Assembly (NCBI GenBank): GCA_029204045.2
Contig: JAQNDB010000163.1
Coordinates: forward strand, 1 to 64,000
Source of the DNA: Tillandsia leiboldiana
Lineage: Eukaryota > Streptophyta > Magnoliopsida > Poales > Bromeliaceae
Length of the DNA stretch: 64,000 nucleotides
Reading direction: 5' to 3'
In this document: positions 1 through 10,255 of the stretch, piece by piece
How the letters are laid out: each line of letters begins with the position of its first letter
Position numbering within the stretch: position 1 is the stretch's first letter
The notes under the pieces: generated by a model
The model's database searches: none
Seen by the model: the letters and a program-made list of their open reading frames with translations, nothing else
Told to the model about the DNA's origin: nothing
Program-made: the position numbers and the translations under genes

Positions 1-1210
1 TTTTCAGTTAACTTTCATCTGTTGAATGCGTTAACTTGATAAGGACCATTGTCCTTTTTAAAAGGGGTTAGATTGAAACAATTGTTATGTGTCCTAATAA
101 ATTTATGAAAACTGTAACTTAGGCTTGAATAATGAAACTCTTGGCATGAAAGAGGTCAATTAAATTTAAGGAACACTAGACCTTCAACCAAGGACGTGGT
201 CAAGGGGTGTCCCAAACTTTTATTTAAACAAAACGTTGTGTGTGGTGGTTGCCAAAAAAGGGAAAACAGTCTAGGATGCACACAAGCAACTGAACCACGT
301 GGTACAAAACGCCCTTGGAACTTTTGCACATGGACTAATGGGGCGACCCGTCAACCATCTTGATGGAGGTCAATGGTTACATTCTTATGGTTCGATGATT
401 CTCTAGGTTTTCTGGGTAGCGTTTTAAAAGAGAAAGTGATCGTTTGACTCTTTTCATGAGATTTGCCATCGTATTCTGATGAAAAAGAATGAAAAGATCA
501 TTCGTGTTAGAAGTGATAGAGGTGGAGAATTCATAAATTCAAAATTCATTGATTTTTGCACTTCAAATGGCATAAAACATGAATTCTCGGCACCTATACA
601 CCTCAGCAGAATGGTGTTGTTGAGCGCAAAAACAGGGTGTTCAAGAGATGGCGCGTGTGCTGTTCATAGCCGGAATTAACCGCTACATTTTTGGGCTGAA
701 GCGTGAACACCGCTCGTCTAGTCATTAATAGAGTTTACTTGGCCCAGGACACTTTAAATACACCATATGAGTGGTTTAGTAGAAAAACGGATATCAAATA
801 TTTCGTACTTCGGGAGTCGATGTTACATTTTCGACCGTGAAAATCTTGGAAAGTTCGACTCTCGCAAGGATGAAGGATCTTTTGGTGATTCTCCGAAATA
901 GGGCATATAGAGTATTCGAACATTGAATCTACGACGATCATAAGAATCTATAATGTTAAAGTAGATGAAGCTTTTCACTTTGGATCTGGAAAATTACCCT
1001 CGATATCCTCTCGCGAGTGATTCTCCTGCTCTGTGCATCTTCCAGAAAATACTCCAATATTAATGATGCATCTAATGGTTCTTTAGTTATCTGATGTGCG
1101 GAATCATCTCTGTACCTCCGAGTACTCCGTTTCAACAAACGTTACGAATCTCCAGGATCATCCGGAATCGTAACAATGGGATCCACAAGAAGGAGTTAGA
1201 ACTCGGAGGC
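1..1210 (+). pseudogene. Copia A integrase region, heavily indel-disrupted
   Basis: This stretch lines up base for base with copia B from about 39962 to 41220. It covers the zinc-binding GAG-pre-integrase segment, the DDE integrase core and the start of the linker to RT. A run around 479-620 still reads as the integrase piece holding the second catalytic aspartate (RSDRGGEF) and the sequence leading to the glutamate. Elsewhere, one-base insertions and deletions every few tens of bases break all frames. The density falls to nothing after about 1210, although the same element continues. That is odd for ordinary decay and may be a sequence-quality artefact. Confidence 0.8.
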
Positions 1211-1212
1211 AG

Positions 1213-1480
1213 TTGGTTTGTGGATTCACTTGCTACGTATCTTTAATCGAACCAAAGAACATAGATGAAGCTCTTCAGGATGACTACTGGATTAAAGCAA
1301 TGCAGGAAGAGCTCCATCAATTTGAGCGAAACAAAGTCTGGGAATTAACGAAGCCTCCAAAGCAACATAATGTGATAGGTACCAAATGGATCTTCAAGAA
1401 CAAGAAAAATGAGGATGGTACTATCATCAGGAACAAGGCACGATTAGTTGCTCAAGGCTACTCTCAAGTAGAAGGTATAG
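1213..1480 (+). pseudogene. Copia A reverse transcriptase, N-terminal fragment (exon-like half before the solo LTR)
   Basis: An open frame carries the start of the copia reverse transcriptase domain (RVT_2 type), including the KWIFKNKKNEDG and ARLVAQGYSQVEG motifs. It matches copia B at about 41233-41500. The frame stops at 1481 only because an LTR inserted there. Removing the insert and one copy of the TATAG duplication continues the frame directly into 4901-6198. No start codon belongs here, because this is the interior of a gag-pol polyprotein. The frame is clean, unlike the preceding 1.2 kb. Confidence 0.9.
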
Positions 1481-4400
1481 TGTAGGGCCCCTAAACTCCT
1501 TACAGCTTTTTCCCATGAATCCACTGTGCAAACACCTGTTGATGGTGTATCTGGCCCATGGTGCATCAAAGGGATGCCACAGATGGGCCCGGTGTGCTTT
1601 GGTGGCTGTTTTGGCCTTCGGCTGCTTTTGCCGAATTTTAGAAAAAGGAAATTTGGCCAAACAGAGGGTGGATTTGGATTCAGCGCGGAAAAACGCTTGA
1701 GAATGGCTTTTTAGTTTGCTTAATTCTGAGTCCGGATGCCCAAAAGCGGGCTCCCGGAAGTTTTGGCAGTTTTCGGTGTTTGCGGGAGCCTCCGGCTAAT
1801 TTTAGGAGTGGATTTTGGCGAAATGGACGTCGTTTTTGGAATCAGCGCGCGAAAACGGTCAAGATGGGCTTTTTACTTGATGTTTTTGGGCTGCGGTTAC
1901 TGTTCACGCCGGAACAGTGTTTTCGGCGATCGCCGGCGGCGGTGGGCAGCGCCGGCGGGCGGCGGCGCAGCCTCGGGCGGGTGGCAGGCGGCGGCACAGG
2001 CGCGCGGTCCACCGCGGAGGCGTGCGCCGGGGCGGGCCACGTGGCGCTTTCCGGTTGGCCGGTGCTGCAGGCGCGGTCCACGGAATTTGGTCCGGGTGTC
2101 ACGGTGGACCGGGGTGCGGACACGTGGCGCTGAGGTGATTGTCTCCCCCGGTGCCTGTGTCTCCGGGTTTTTCCACGCAACTGGTCGGCTGCGGTGGACC
2201 TGGGCAGGTGGCACGTACGGCGGCGGTAGGTGGCCGTATCGGCCCGGGTCAGGCGCGACCTTGCGCGGTGCACGGGGCCACGTGCGCGGTGCACGGGTTG
2301 CCGGGGCCACGTGCGCGACGCCATTGGCTGGCGCAGGTGCGCCGGGTGCAGCGGGGCCCGTGGATGAACAGTGCTGGGCTACGTGGCCGGCCCACAGCGT
2401 TTCGGGCTTGAACAGTAATGGGCCGGGCCCATTACTGTAGCAGCCCGAAAAATTTCAGCGCCCGGAAGTGGGGACACAGTGGGTATTTCCCAAAAGATTT
2501 CTTCAGCCTATAAATAGCCAGCCCGAGCCCTCTTTGCTGCCTTTCTTCTCTCTGTCTGTGCAAGATCTCCCCGAGCTTCCTCTTGGTGAAATTTTCCCCT
2601 CTTAATCCTTGATCTTCCTGCCAAGTTCTAGGATTTTTGGAGGCTCGAATCCCGAGGTTCCCCATTTTACGGCGCGGCGCGACGTTGCTTTCCTGGGTTC
2701 TTCTTCGGCGCAGCGACAGTGTTTTAGCTCCCCTGGGCTACCCCGAGATCATTTTGCTGTGATTCTTGCGCCGGCAGACTCCTAAGAGGTAGGAATTCAT
2801 CTTTCGTTTTGGTCGCGCTTTCTCGTTTCGAGGTTTTGGCACGGATCCCGAGGCAAACAGTGACCCCTTTTTCTGTGTGGACTTCCTTGACAGCAGCGGG
2901 GTATTTTGGCCATATCTTCGCGCACGAGCATCAGACGGAACGAGCTTATACAACTTTTTCATCTACGGATCGCAAGGAACACGCTCGTATTTTTCTTGGA
3001 TTTTTGTGAGATTTATTTCGAGGTGAAAATTACTGTTTTCCTCCGTGAATAGTGCACAGTTTTTAGCACAGATTTTGTATGAGTGTACCCCCTTGCCGAA
3101 TTTTTATCTTGACTTACCGAACTCGGATTTGGGCGTGCAAGGTACCGTTGCGAAGCTATCGACGCGAGGATCGCTGTGATATTTTTCTTGGAATTTTATG
3201 GGCACTTTCTGCAGGTGATAATTTAACAGTTTGAATCCGAGGTTGTAGGTGGTTATAAGAGCAATAATTGGGAGCCTAAGTGTAATTAGTGAGCTTTGTA
3301 TTGTACCAGGAATATTTCGGGTGTGCTAAAATTCTGGGAGCAAGGATTTGGAGTTTTGGTATTTTCTTGCTGTACGGATCCGGACAGTTAGCACTTCAGG
3401 TGGGTGGTTGTTGTACTCCTCTCCTTTGGTATGCCCACTAGGGATGTCAGAATTCCCCTGATGTGTTGATGCTAACTTATTGATGGTAGTCTTGCATGCC
3501 TTAGGGAAATTATTTAATGGTTATTGGATCCATGTGGAATTTGTGGTAGCATGTTGAGCGCTAAATTATTCTGGACTGCATGTTTAGGGGCAGAGTAGAA
3601 ATTGAGGACTACAAATTGATGATTGTTCATATGTGACTGTCACTTTAGCCTTTATTCTCTAAACTGATTATTCTTGGAAAATGGATAAAATATTGAGACA
3701 ATGCATAATTAAACGAGTCACTTAATTATGTCATCTTTTACTGCTATACTATCTTTTGGGACTTGACTTAGGAGAAACCATGCATTTATGCTTTTCTTCT
3801 CCTAGTATTGATAGACTTGCGGCATAGTCGCTCGGGTTCGAGCGGGTGTTGGATAGTGTAGTCCGGTATTGGGGATCTGGGACAGGTTGGGCTCTTGACA
3901 GGGTGTTGCGGCGACCACGGATTTTGGGTGGTTGACCGGGTTATTACTATTGCATCAGATTGGGCGTTTTGGGGATTGAGTTTTATTTAGTGGACGGAGT
4001 TTTCCACGTTGATCATAGCCATGATCCAGTCCTGCTATTATGAGACAGTGGTTACAGAGATACTTGATTCAGTGATGCTTGATACTGTGATACTTTACTC
4101 GTGTGGGTCGCTCCCCTCGAGTGCCACTCCGGAGTAGGCTTTCCACGGTGCAGAGCGCCGGGCACCAGGCTGGGTTCTTGAGCTCGACAGCAGAGCAGGC
4201 AGGGCCAGTGTTCACTGGCGGACAGATTGGGTCATTTTGACAGGCTTCTAGATTGTGATGCATCACTTTCTCCATCCTTATTGGTTGGTCATGTAGAGGC
4301 ATATTAGGGATAGCATTTTATCAGATGCTTCTTTATCGGCACCCCCATTTCTTCTCCTCTCCCCCTTTTTGCCTCTGATTACCTGGTGGGCATATTTGAG

Positions 4401-4895
4401 CTGAGGCTTTACCCACTAGGGGAGGCTACTGTTTATAGTAGTACTTACCCCCATTGTCTTTTCTTGTTTCTTTCTTCCCCTTTGTTTTGCAGAGTCCTCT
4501 GTGGGAGTTGCTGGGCCGTCAGCAACTGATCGAGGTAAGCGGATTGCAGACTAGATAGAGAGCCACCGAGGGTTGTAGCACGTAGCTGGAGCTTTTGGGT
4601 ACCTGGTCTTCTCAGACAGCTTTTGTTTATTTCTTTTGGGTCTGGCTTTTGCCAGCTGTTTGTATATTTAGTGGTGAGCTGGGAGAGACATCTGTATTTT
4701 TATTCCACTGTTGTACTTTTTACTTCCAGCTTCTGTCTGAGATACAGTAGTTTTAGTTTAGCTCTGATTTTTATGCTCTATTATTATTATTTCTTATCTG
4801 AGCAGGTTACCGACGCTTCGTGTATGTGGGAAATACCGCATGCACGGCGGATCTGTAGACGGGCCCGGGTTCTGGTTTACACCCGGGGCGTGACA
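1481..4895 (+). mobile_element. Solo LTR of a gypsy chromovirus-like element, inserted in copia A
   Basis: The segment starts TGTAGGG and ends GGGGCGTGACA. It is flanked by the perfect 5-bp duplication TATAG (1476-1480 and 4896-4900). It interrupts an otherwise continuous reverse transcriptase frame, so the borders are exact. No second LTR, PBS, polypurine tract or pol sequence lies between the duplications. It is therefore a 3.4-kb solo LTR left by LTR-LTR recombination. Its 3' end resembles the LTRs of T1 and of the solo LTR at 15616-19640. ORFs in its GC-rich middle (about 1740-2440) look like chance frames. Confidence 0.92.
2509..2516 (+). promoter_or_regulatory. TATA box of the solo LTR
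   Basis: TATAAATA lies about 1.03 kb into the LTR, after a GC-rich U3. It matches the position of a TATAAAA-like box in the related minus-strand solo LTR near 18704. The start of R is probably about 30 bp downstream. Confidence 0.6.
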
Positions 4896-4900
4896 TATAG

Positions 4901-6198
4901 ACTTTGATGAAACTTTCGCCCCTGTAGCTAGACTCGAGTCCATTCGTATACTATTTGCTATTGCTTGTCATTTTAAAATCAAATTATTTCAAATGGACGT
5001 TAAGAGCGCATTTCTAAATGGGTTTTTAAATGAGGAAGTTTATGTGGCTCAACCGAAAGGTTTTGTAGATCATAAACAACCTAACCATGTTTTTCGTTTG
5101 AAAAAGGCTCTTTACGGTCTGAAACAAGCACCGCGAGCATGGTACGAAAGGTTAACAAAGCACCTTTTGGAGAAGGGCTATACTCGAGGGGGAGCTGATA
5201 GGACTCTCTTTGTGAAGCATTATCAAAGCAATTTCATTGTAGCACAAATCTATGTCGATGACATTGTATTTGGCGCAACAAGAGATAATGATGCTTCTAA
5301 ATTCGCGGAGACCATGGAAAGCGAATTTGAGATGTCCATGATGGGCGAATTGACTTATTTTCTTGGATTGCAAATTAAACAAAATGATGAAGGTATTCAC
5401 TTGAGTCAATCCAAGTATGCAATGGAGTTGGTCAAAAAGTTTGATCTAGAAAATTGTAAAGATTTTCCAACTCCAATGGGAACTAGCCACAAGGGACTTG
5501 GAAGTGAATCACATAGTGAGAATGTAGACGAGAAACTGTATAGAAGTATGATTGGAAGTCTACTTTACCTCACGGCTAGTCGCCCGGATATATCCTTTAG
5601 TGTTGGGATTTGCGCGAGATATCAATCAGCACCAAAGGAGGTTCACCTGAAAGCGGTGAAACGGATCATCCGGTACATCAAAGGATCAATTAATTTCGGA
5701 ATTTGGTATCCTATGGGAACAAGTCTGGATATTGTTGGATACTCAGATGCCGATTGGGCAGGATCAGTGGATGATCGGAAAAGCACGAGTGGTGCATGCT
5801 TCTATCTTGGCCATTGCCTTGTTGCATGGCACAGCAAAAAGCAGAATTGCATAGCACTCTCGACTGCCGAAGCGGAATACATTTCAGCTGGAAGTTGCTC
5901 AACTCAACTCATTTGGATGAAAAGCATATTGAGCGACTTCCGCATTTCAGCATCTTCGGTAACAATTCTTTGTGACAACACAAGTGCAATTAACATTTCT
6001 AAAAACCCTGTGTTGCACTCTAGAACAAAACATATTGAACTTAGATATCATTTTCTTAGAGAGCTAGTTGAATCAAATACTCTTCAACTTTCAAATATTT
6101 CAACTGAGGATCAATTGGCTGATTTTTTAACAAAACCTTTGGATCAAAAACGTTTTATTCATTTACGAAAAGCAATTGGAATGCTTTCCTTGAAATAA
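4901..6198 (+). pseudogene. Copia A reverse transcriptase and RNase H (3' part of pol)
   Basis: This is the continuation of gag-pol after the solo LTR, open to the natural stop. It contains the RT palm with FLNGFLNEEVYV and the catalytic YVDD at about 5252-5263. RNase H follows, with YSDADWAG near 5740, TAEAEY near 5865, and the C-terminal DNTSAINISKNP and RTKHIELRYHF motifs. The enzyme copies element RNA into cDNA inside virus-like particles. There are no internal stops, so this half looks young. It is nearly identical to copia C at 62681-64000. The first internal Met (4993) is not a real start, because the frame enters from upstream. Confidence 0.93.
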
Positions 6199-7137
6199 AC
6201 TTCTTTTTGAAACCTTTGCTTAGGATAGGTTTTGTATTTGTTTTGTTTTGTTCATTATCTATGTTTGTACATAGGACATTAATTGAGCATAGATCATAAT
6301 TGACTTTAATTGCATCTTTTCGCACATTTAGAAATTTATTATGCTTTTGCCATCATAATATTTCACTGTTGCAATGATCATTTATGTTAATTAAATCATC
6401 TTCTAAGTGATCAAAGTCAATTTCTCTCTCTCAATGATCTCTTGGTATAGTCATTATCTTATTTGACTGCTTAGTCGAGTATGAAATCGAGATCAATATT
6501 TGGTTGAATACTTTATATCTTAAATAATTGATAGCCAATTGAGGGGGAGTCATAGAAAAAGTAAAATGCTCAAAAGATGTGGAAAGAGTTACATCCCAAT
6601 GAGGAGTGTGAAAACTACCACCACATGGAGGAAAGAGCTACCACCTCGGTCGTCCGAGTATTGTGTGCAGCTACCACATGTATACCAAGCATGGTTGTTC
6701 AAATTTTGATTAAGTAATATGCATGTTGAAATACTTGACTTCGTCAAATTTCAAGGTTGGTATAAGGTGGGTTTTTAAAGAAAGATGCTCAAAGAGCCAC
6801 TCTCTTCAACAGATTGTCTAGATACATTATCTACTATATTTGGGATTTCAAACATCTATTGATCTTTGTATTTCATTTTCTTTACTGAATTGATGATTTG
6901 ATAAAGGCATTACTCATAAGATCAAGTTAGATGTGATTGAAGGTGTTCAACTTTAAGGGATTTAATTCTTGTAAATTCTCGTTTCATTTTTGGATATTAT
7001 TGATAGATTTGGCATAATCTAATTCTTGTTGTATGAAACGATGATTTTTGTTTAAAGTTGATACACATTTGTGCTTACAATCTTTTTCTGGTTTTTCTTG
7101 AATTTCTCTGAATTTTTCTAAAGAAAAAGTTGGAGCC
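6199..7137 (+). other. Conserved non-coding stretch between pol and ORF3 (copia A)
   Basis: No ORF is visible. The stretch is nonetheless well conserved in copia B (42795-43730) and copia C (61161-62680, minus strand). The best-conserved block is about 6540-6700. It contains repeated CTACCAC motifs and a perfect small hairpin, CTCGG-TCGT-CCGAG. Blocks around 6890-6990 are also shared. Confidence 0.7.
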
Positions 7138-7289
7138 GATCCGGATCGGGCAAGATGATCCGGATCCCGAACGCAGGTATTCTTCTGCGGGCTGACGATC
7201 CGGATTTGACCTGCCGATCCGGATCCCGAACGCAGTTTCTCACTGCGGGTAGCCGATCCGGATCGCAAGCATAGGATGATCCGGATCGC
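7138..7289 (+). repeat. GATCCGGATC palindrome array upstream of ORF3 (copia A)
   Basis: There are six copies of the palindrome GATCCGGATC or a one-base variant. They are arranged as pairs about 19-20 bp apart, with the second member usually followed by CCCGAACGCAG. Spacers fold back as CGCAG...CTGCG. The same architecture is found in the U3 of this element at 10256-10457. The array lies just upstream of a TATA box at 7301. Confidence 0.85.
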
Positions 7290-7300
7290 GGCTACGGTTT

Positions 7301-7306
7301 TATAAA
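7301..7306 (+). promoter_or_regulatory. Candidate internal TATA box for ORF3 (copia A)
   Basis: TATAAA sits 12 bp after the last palindrome. It is kept as TTTATAAGG in copia C (minus strand, about 60994-61000) and degenerate (TTTATTTAG) in copia B near 43831. About 90 bp of possible leader follow before a splice-donor-like GTAAGT. Confidence 0.45.
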
Positions 7307-7422
7307 GAACAAAAGGGTTTTGATTTCTTTTACTCCAATCTTTTGTTCCAAAGTTTCCAGAGCCTCTCTCTCTAGATTTCATCCTTCTTGGAAGCTTTCA
7401 AACTCAAGTTCTTCAACTCCAA

Positions 7423-7807
7423 GTAAGTTTTATTGATCAAAATTTCCGTTTTTCACCGTTTTTCTCTATTCCTCCTCAAACGTGATGAATTTCTTGGATC
7501 AATTTTGTTTGTGGATGGTTTTTGATCAAATTTCTTTTGAAATAAGAACTCTGGGTAGATTAGTTTTGATTATATGCTAGGTATTCTCCTGATTAACGGA
7601 TTTTTAGGCTTCGATTTCTAAAATTTCGGTTTTAGGGCATATAATAAGGATTTTCGAAAATCATGCAATTGATCTATTTTTAAAAGTCCTTTTTGCAAAA
7701 CTAATTTGATTCTTAGTCTCTCTACATGATTATGATTGTTTGGGTACAATTTTTCAAATTTTTGAAAATTAACAATTTTTCATGTGTTCTTGAGTTGTTG
7801 CTCACAG
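7423..7807 (+). other. Predicted leader intron before ORF3 (copia A)
   Basis: The 5' splice site is CAA|GTAAGT and the 3' splice site is TTGCTCACAG|G, giving a 385-bp T-rich intron. Both sites sit at the same places in copia B (43956-44338, GTGAGT) and copia C (60495-60875, minus strand, GTAAGT and TTTTCACAG). The interior is also conserved. The first ATG after the acceptor starts ORF3. Confidence 0.55.
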
Positions 7808-7837
7808 GATTTTAATCTTCTTAAGGCACTTGGATCA

Positions 7838-9295
7838 ATGGGATTCTCATGGATCATTCTTTTATTGGTCACTATGGTGCACACTCGGGCCACAAACAAG
7901 TTAAAGAGAGCTAAGAAAACACAACAAAAGGGTGAGTTTCATGTGATCAGCGACACAGAAGTAGATTGTCACGAGGTAGATTGGACTGAATTGACAGATG
8001 ATGATGACTCAGTGCCTGAACAAAAGGCGTCTGATGGTTCAAAAGGAAAAGTGTCCGATGCATCGAAAGAAAAAGCACCCATGGACAAAGGTAGAGCACC
8101 TATGACTGCACCAACCATCTCGGTGAAAAGGAAACGACTCGCTCGACGGTTTGGACGAGCACGAGGTTTCATGTCTAACGAACCGATTATTCCGGATTCT
8201 CAACCTCGGGAGGAACAAGTGTTCGTTAATGCGGATCGCCTAAGGGCATTTGAGAATCGTGAATGCATTGGTGAAAGGCATGTCAATATTGAGGCTCTAC
8301 GAGATCACTCCCCTGAGTTTAGCGTTCTGATTGAACAAGCAAATCTTATTCAAGTTTGTCGTTTTCCAGAAGTGCTTGGATACTGTCTGCATCTTGTAAG
8401 GGCCTTCTATACAAATGCACGGCACCTTCGAGAAATTGAAAACGGTCCAATGGAATTTTACACGAACATCCAAGGCACAAGATTCAAAATCACTCCACAA
8501 TTGATTGGCGAGGTTCTGGGAATGCTGGCCAGCAAGACAGGGGTTAATTACTTGAAGGGAAAGGTTTTGACGAACACTTTGTGGCAAATGGTTATAAAGG
8601 GAATTTCTTTGGAAGGAACGCAATCAACGGAGAAATCGATCAGATCCAAAGAACTTCGTCTTGAGTATCGATTTCTAAACTTCATCACTTGTTACAATAT
8701 CCTTCCAAATATGCAGACGAAAGTCTTGAGATGGGATCGAATGTTATTTTTGTATCTCTTAGGACATCCGTCTGAGGCAATGGAATTGAATATCAACATT
8801 CCATACATTATTTGGAATAGAATGACAAGATATGTTGAGCACCCTCATCCCACAGAAAGAATTCCATTTCCACTGATTATAATAAGGATCTTGAAGAAAT
8901 TTCAGGTAGATATTACTTCACCGACTTATCATCAATGTTTGGGTATGATCGATGAGTCCACCGTTGTGAAGTCACTTCACAAATTGCCCCACGTCACTCC
9001 AGTCCCTCCATGCGGAACGAAACCTAGTAGCGGCACTTCCGCATCACCATCACAACCAGCACCCACACCAGCGGATGAAGCATCAGTCTCATCCATCTAC
9101 AAAGAACAACAACGATTATCTGTTGAGCAGGAACAGATTTCGAAGGCACAGACGAGAATTTCCAATGAGCTGGAGCTCATCACGGCAGCTCATATTACCA
9201 TAACTAAAAAGGTCAATTCAATGAACAAGCTGGTGAAAAAGATGTTCTCAAAGATGGGCTGCATGAGCTCTGAAGACTCCGAATCTGATGACTGA
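7838..9295 (+). CDS. ORF3 (env-like position), long form with a plant-transposon-type domain
   Basis: The predicted protein is about 485 residues. The start chosen is the first ATG after the predicted splice acceptor; the frame is also open upstream, but only with a GTG. Residues 2-12 are hydrophobic (SWIILLLVTM), followed by the MVHTR motif and a basic, KR-rich tail. An acidic and Ser-rich stretch comes next. A globular segment from about residue 150 to 385 (FYTNARHL, FKITPQLIGEVLGM, RWDRMLFLYLLGHP) resembles the putative plant transposon protein domain found in extra ORFs of plant retroelements. That domain call is from memory of the family pattern, not a search. The C-terminus is a Gln/Glu-rich coiled coil ending in an acidic tail. 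The function is unknown, and an envelope role is only suggested by position. The equivalents in copia B and C lack the globular part. Confidence 0.75.
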   Translation: MGFSWIILLLVTMVHTRATNKLKRAKKTQQKGEFHVISDTEVDCHEVDWTELTDDDDSVPEQKASDGSKGKVSDASKEKAPMDKGRAPMTAPTISVKRKRLARRFGRARGFMSNEPIIPDSQPREEQVFVNADRLRAFENRECIGERHVNIEALRDHSPEFSVLIEQANLIQVCRFPEVLGYCLHLVRAFYTNARHLREIENGPMEFYTNIQGTRFKITPQLIGEVLGMLASKTGVNYLKGKVLTNTLWQMVIKGISLEGTQSTEKSIRSKELRLEYRFLNFITCYNILPNMQTKVLRWDRMLFLYLLGHPSEAMELNINIPYIIWNRMTRYVEHPHPTERIPFPLIIIRILKKFQVDITSPTYHQCLGMIDESTVVKSLHKLPHVTPVPPCGTKPSSGTSASPSQPAPTPADEASVSSIYKEQQRLSVEQEQISKAQTRISNELELITAAHITITKKVNSMNKLVKKMFSKMGCMSSEDSESDD

Positions 9296-10017
9296 TTCCT
9301 TTCTTTTTATTCTTTTGCAGATTTTTAACCTTTTCTTGTGCAGGTTTTTCAGTTTTTTTAGGACTTACTCTTAGTTCTAGTTCTTATTTTTCGGAACAAT
9401 TTTTGAAACTTTTAACTCTCCTTAAAGTTTTTGTGATTTTGGCTTTGTTTGTGACAAAAAGGGGGAGAGAGTTTAGAGAGAACTTGAACAATGAACTTGA
9501 ACAATGACAATGAACTTGAACAATGATGTGATGTGAACATCGAGGTAAGTATAACCTCAACTTGAAAGGTAAGTAGAACTTCAACATTTGGTTTTCATTT
9601 GTTTGAATGCATGCCTCGACTAACTATTCGACTAACTATTTGGGCATGTAATATAACTAACAAGTTGATGTTCACTAACATGACATTTGGTTTTTGATTG
9701 CATAGAAGATATGTTGGTTTTTGACTATGATTCTCTTACATATCTGAATTCTCAAATGTCATGATGATCAGATAAACTCTATCTCTGTACTAGGTTTTGA
9801 ATGTTAAATATTCTTGAGTATCTAACGATCTCCTTTTGTCAAGAATGATTTCTTTGTGCAGAGAGTACAAATGTCTAAGTCTAGAGTCTGTTTTAGGAGT
9901 TTATCTCATGTTTTAAATTTTTGGATCTCCATTGTAAATTTTTGTTGTATGGTGATAGCAACAAAAATATCTTTTTGAATTTTCTTTAGTGGATCTGTGT
10001 TTTGTCACGAAACCGCC
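9296..10017 (+). other. Non-coding stretch with a second, internal polypurine tract (copia A)
   Basis: No ORF follows ORF3. At 9456-9471 lies a purine run, AAAAAGGGGGAGAGAG. It is very like the true polypurine tract 560 bp downstream and is conserved at the same place in copia B (45168-45182) and copia C (59696-59711, minus strand). Short direct repeats (TGAACTTGAACAATG) occur at 9480-9530. The remainder is AT-rich and shared by all three copies. Confidence 0.7.
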
Positions 10018-10029
10018 AAAGGGGGAGAT
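10018..10029 (+). promoter_or_regulatory. Polypurine tract (plus-strand primer) of copia A
   Basis: AAAGGGGGAGAT ends directly against the LTR start TGTTACGG. It is identical in copia B and, in reverse, in copia C. Confidence 0.9.
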
Positions 10030-10255
10030 TGTTACGGAATTTAAGTTGGCATAGTTTCGTGAAAGGTTTAAGTCTTGAAGATTGAAGATAAAGAAAGTTG
10101 GATCATTTACCTCAATCTCAAGAAAGAAGAATTCAAAAGGATCAGGTATGTTTAACTAAAGATTATTGGTGATCCGAATACTTCTTGTAGTGTAGAAACA
10201 CCTGGAAGAGTTTTTAATTGCTTAATTATCAAAAACTGGTGTTCGGACAAGTTCA

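Noticed and set aside
1736..2440. Large open frames in the GC-rich part of the solo LTR
   Set aside because: Overlapping frames on both strands, Arg/Gly/Ala-rich composition and no conserved domain. The stretch lies between exact LTR borders and is U3 sequence.
7784..7837. Upstream extension of ORF3 from a GTG codon
   Set aside because: GTG is not a normal eukaryotic start, and the predicted intron acceptor (7807) falls inside the extension.
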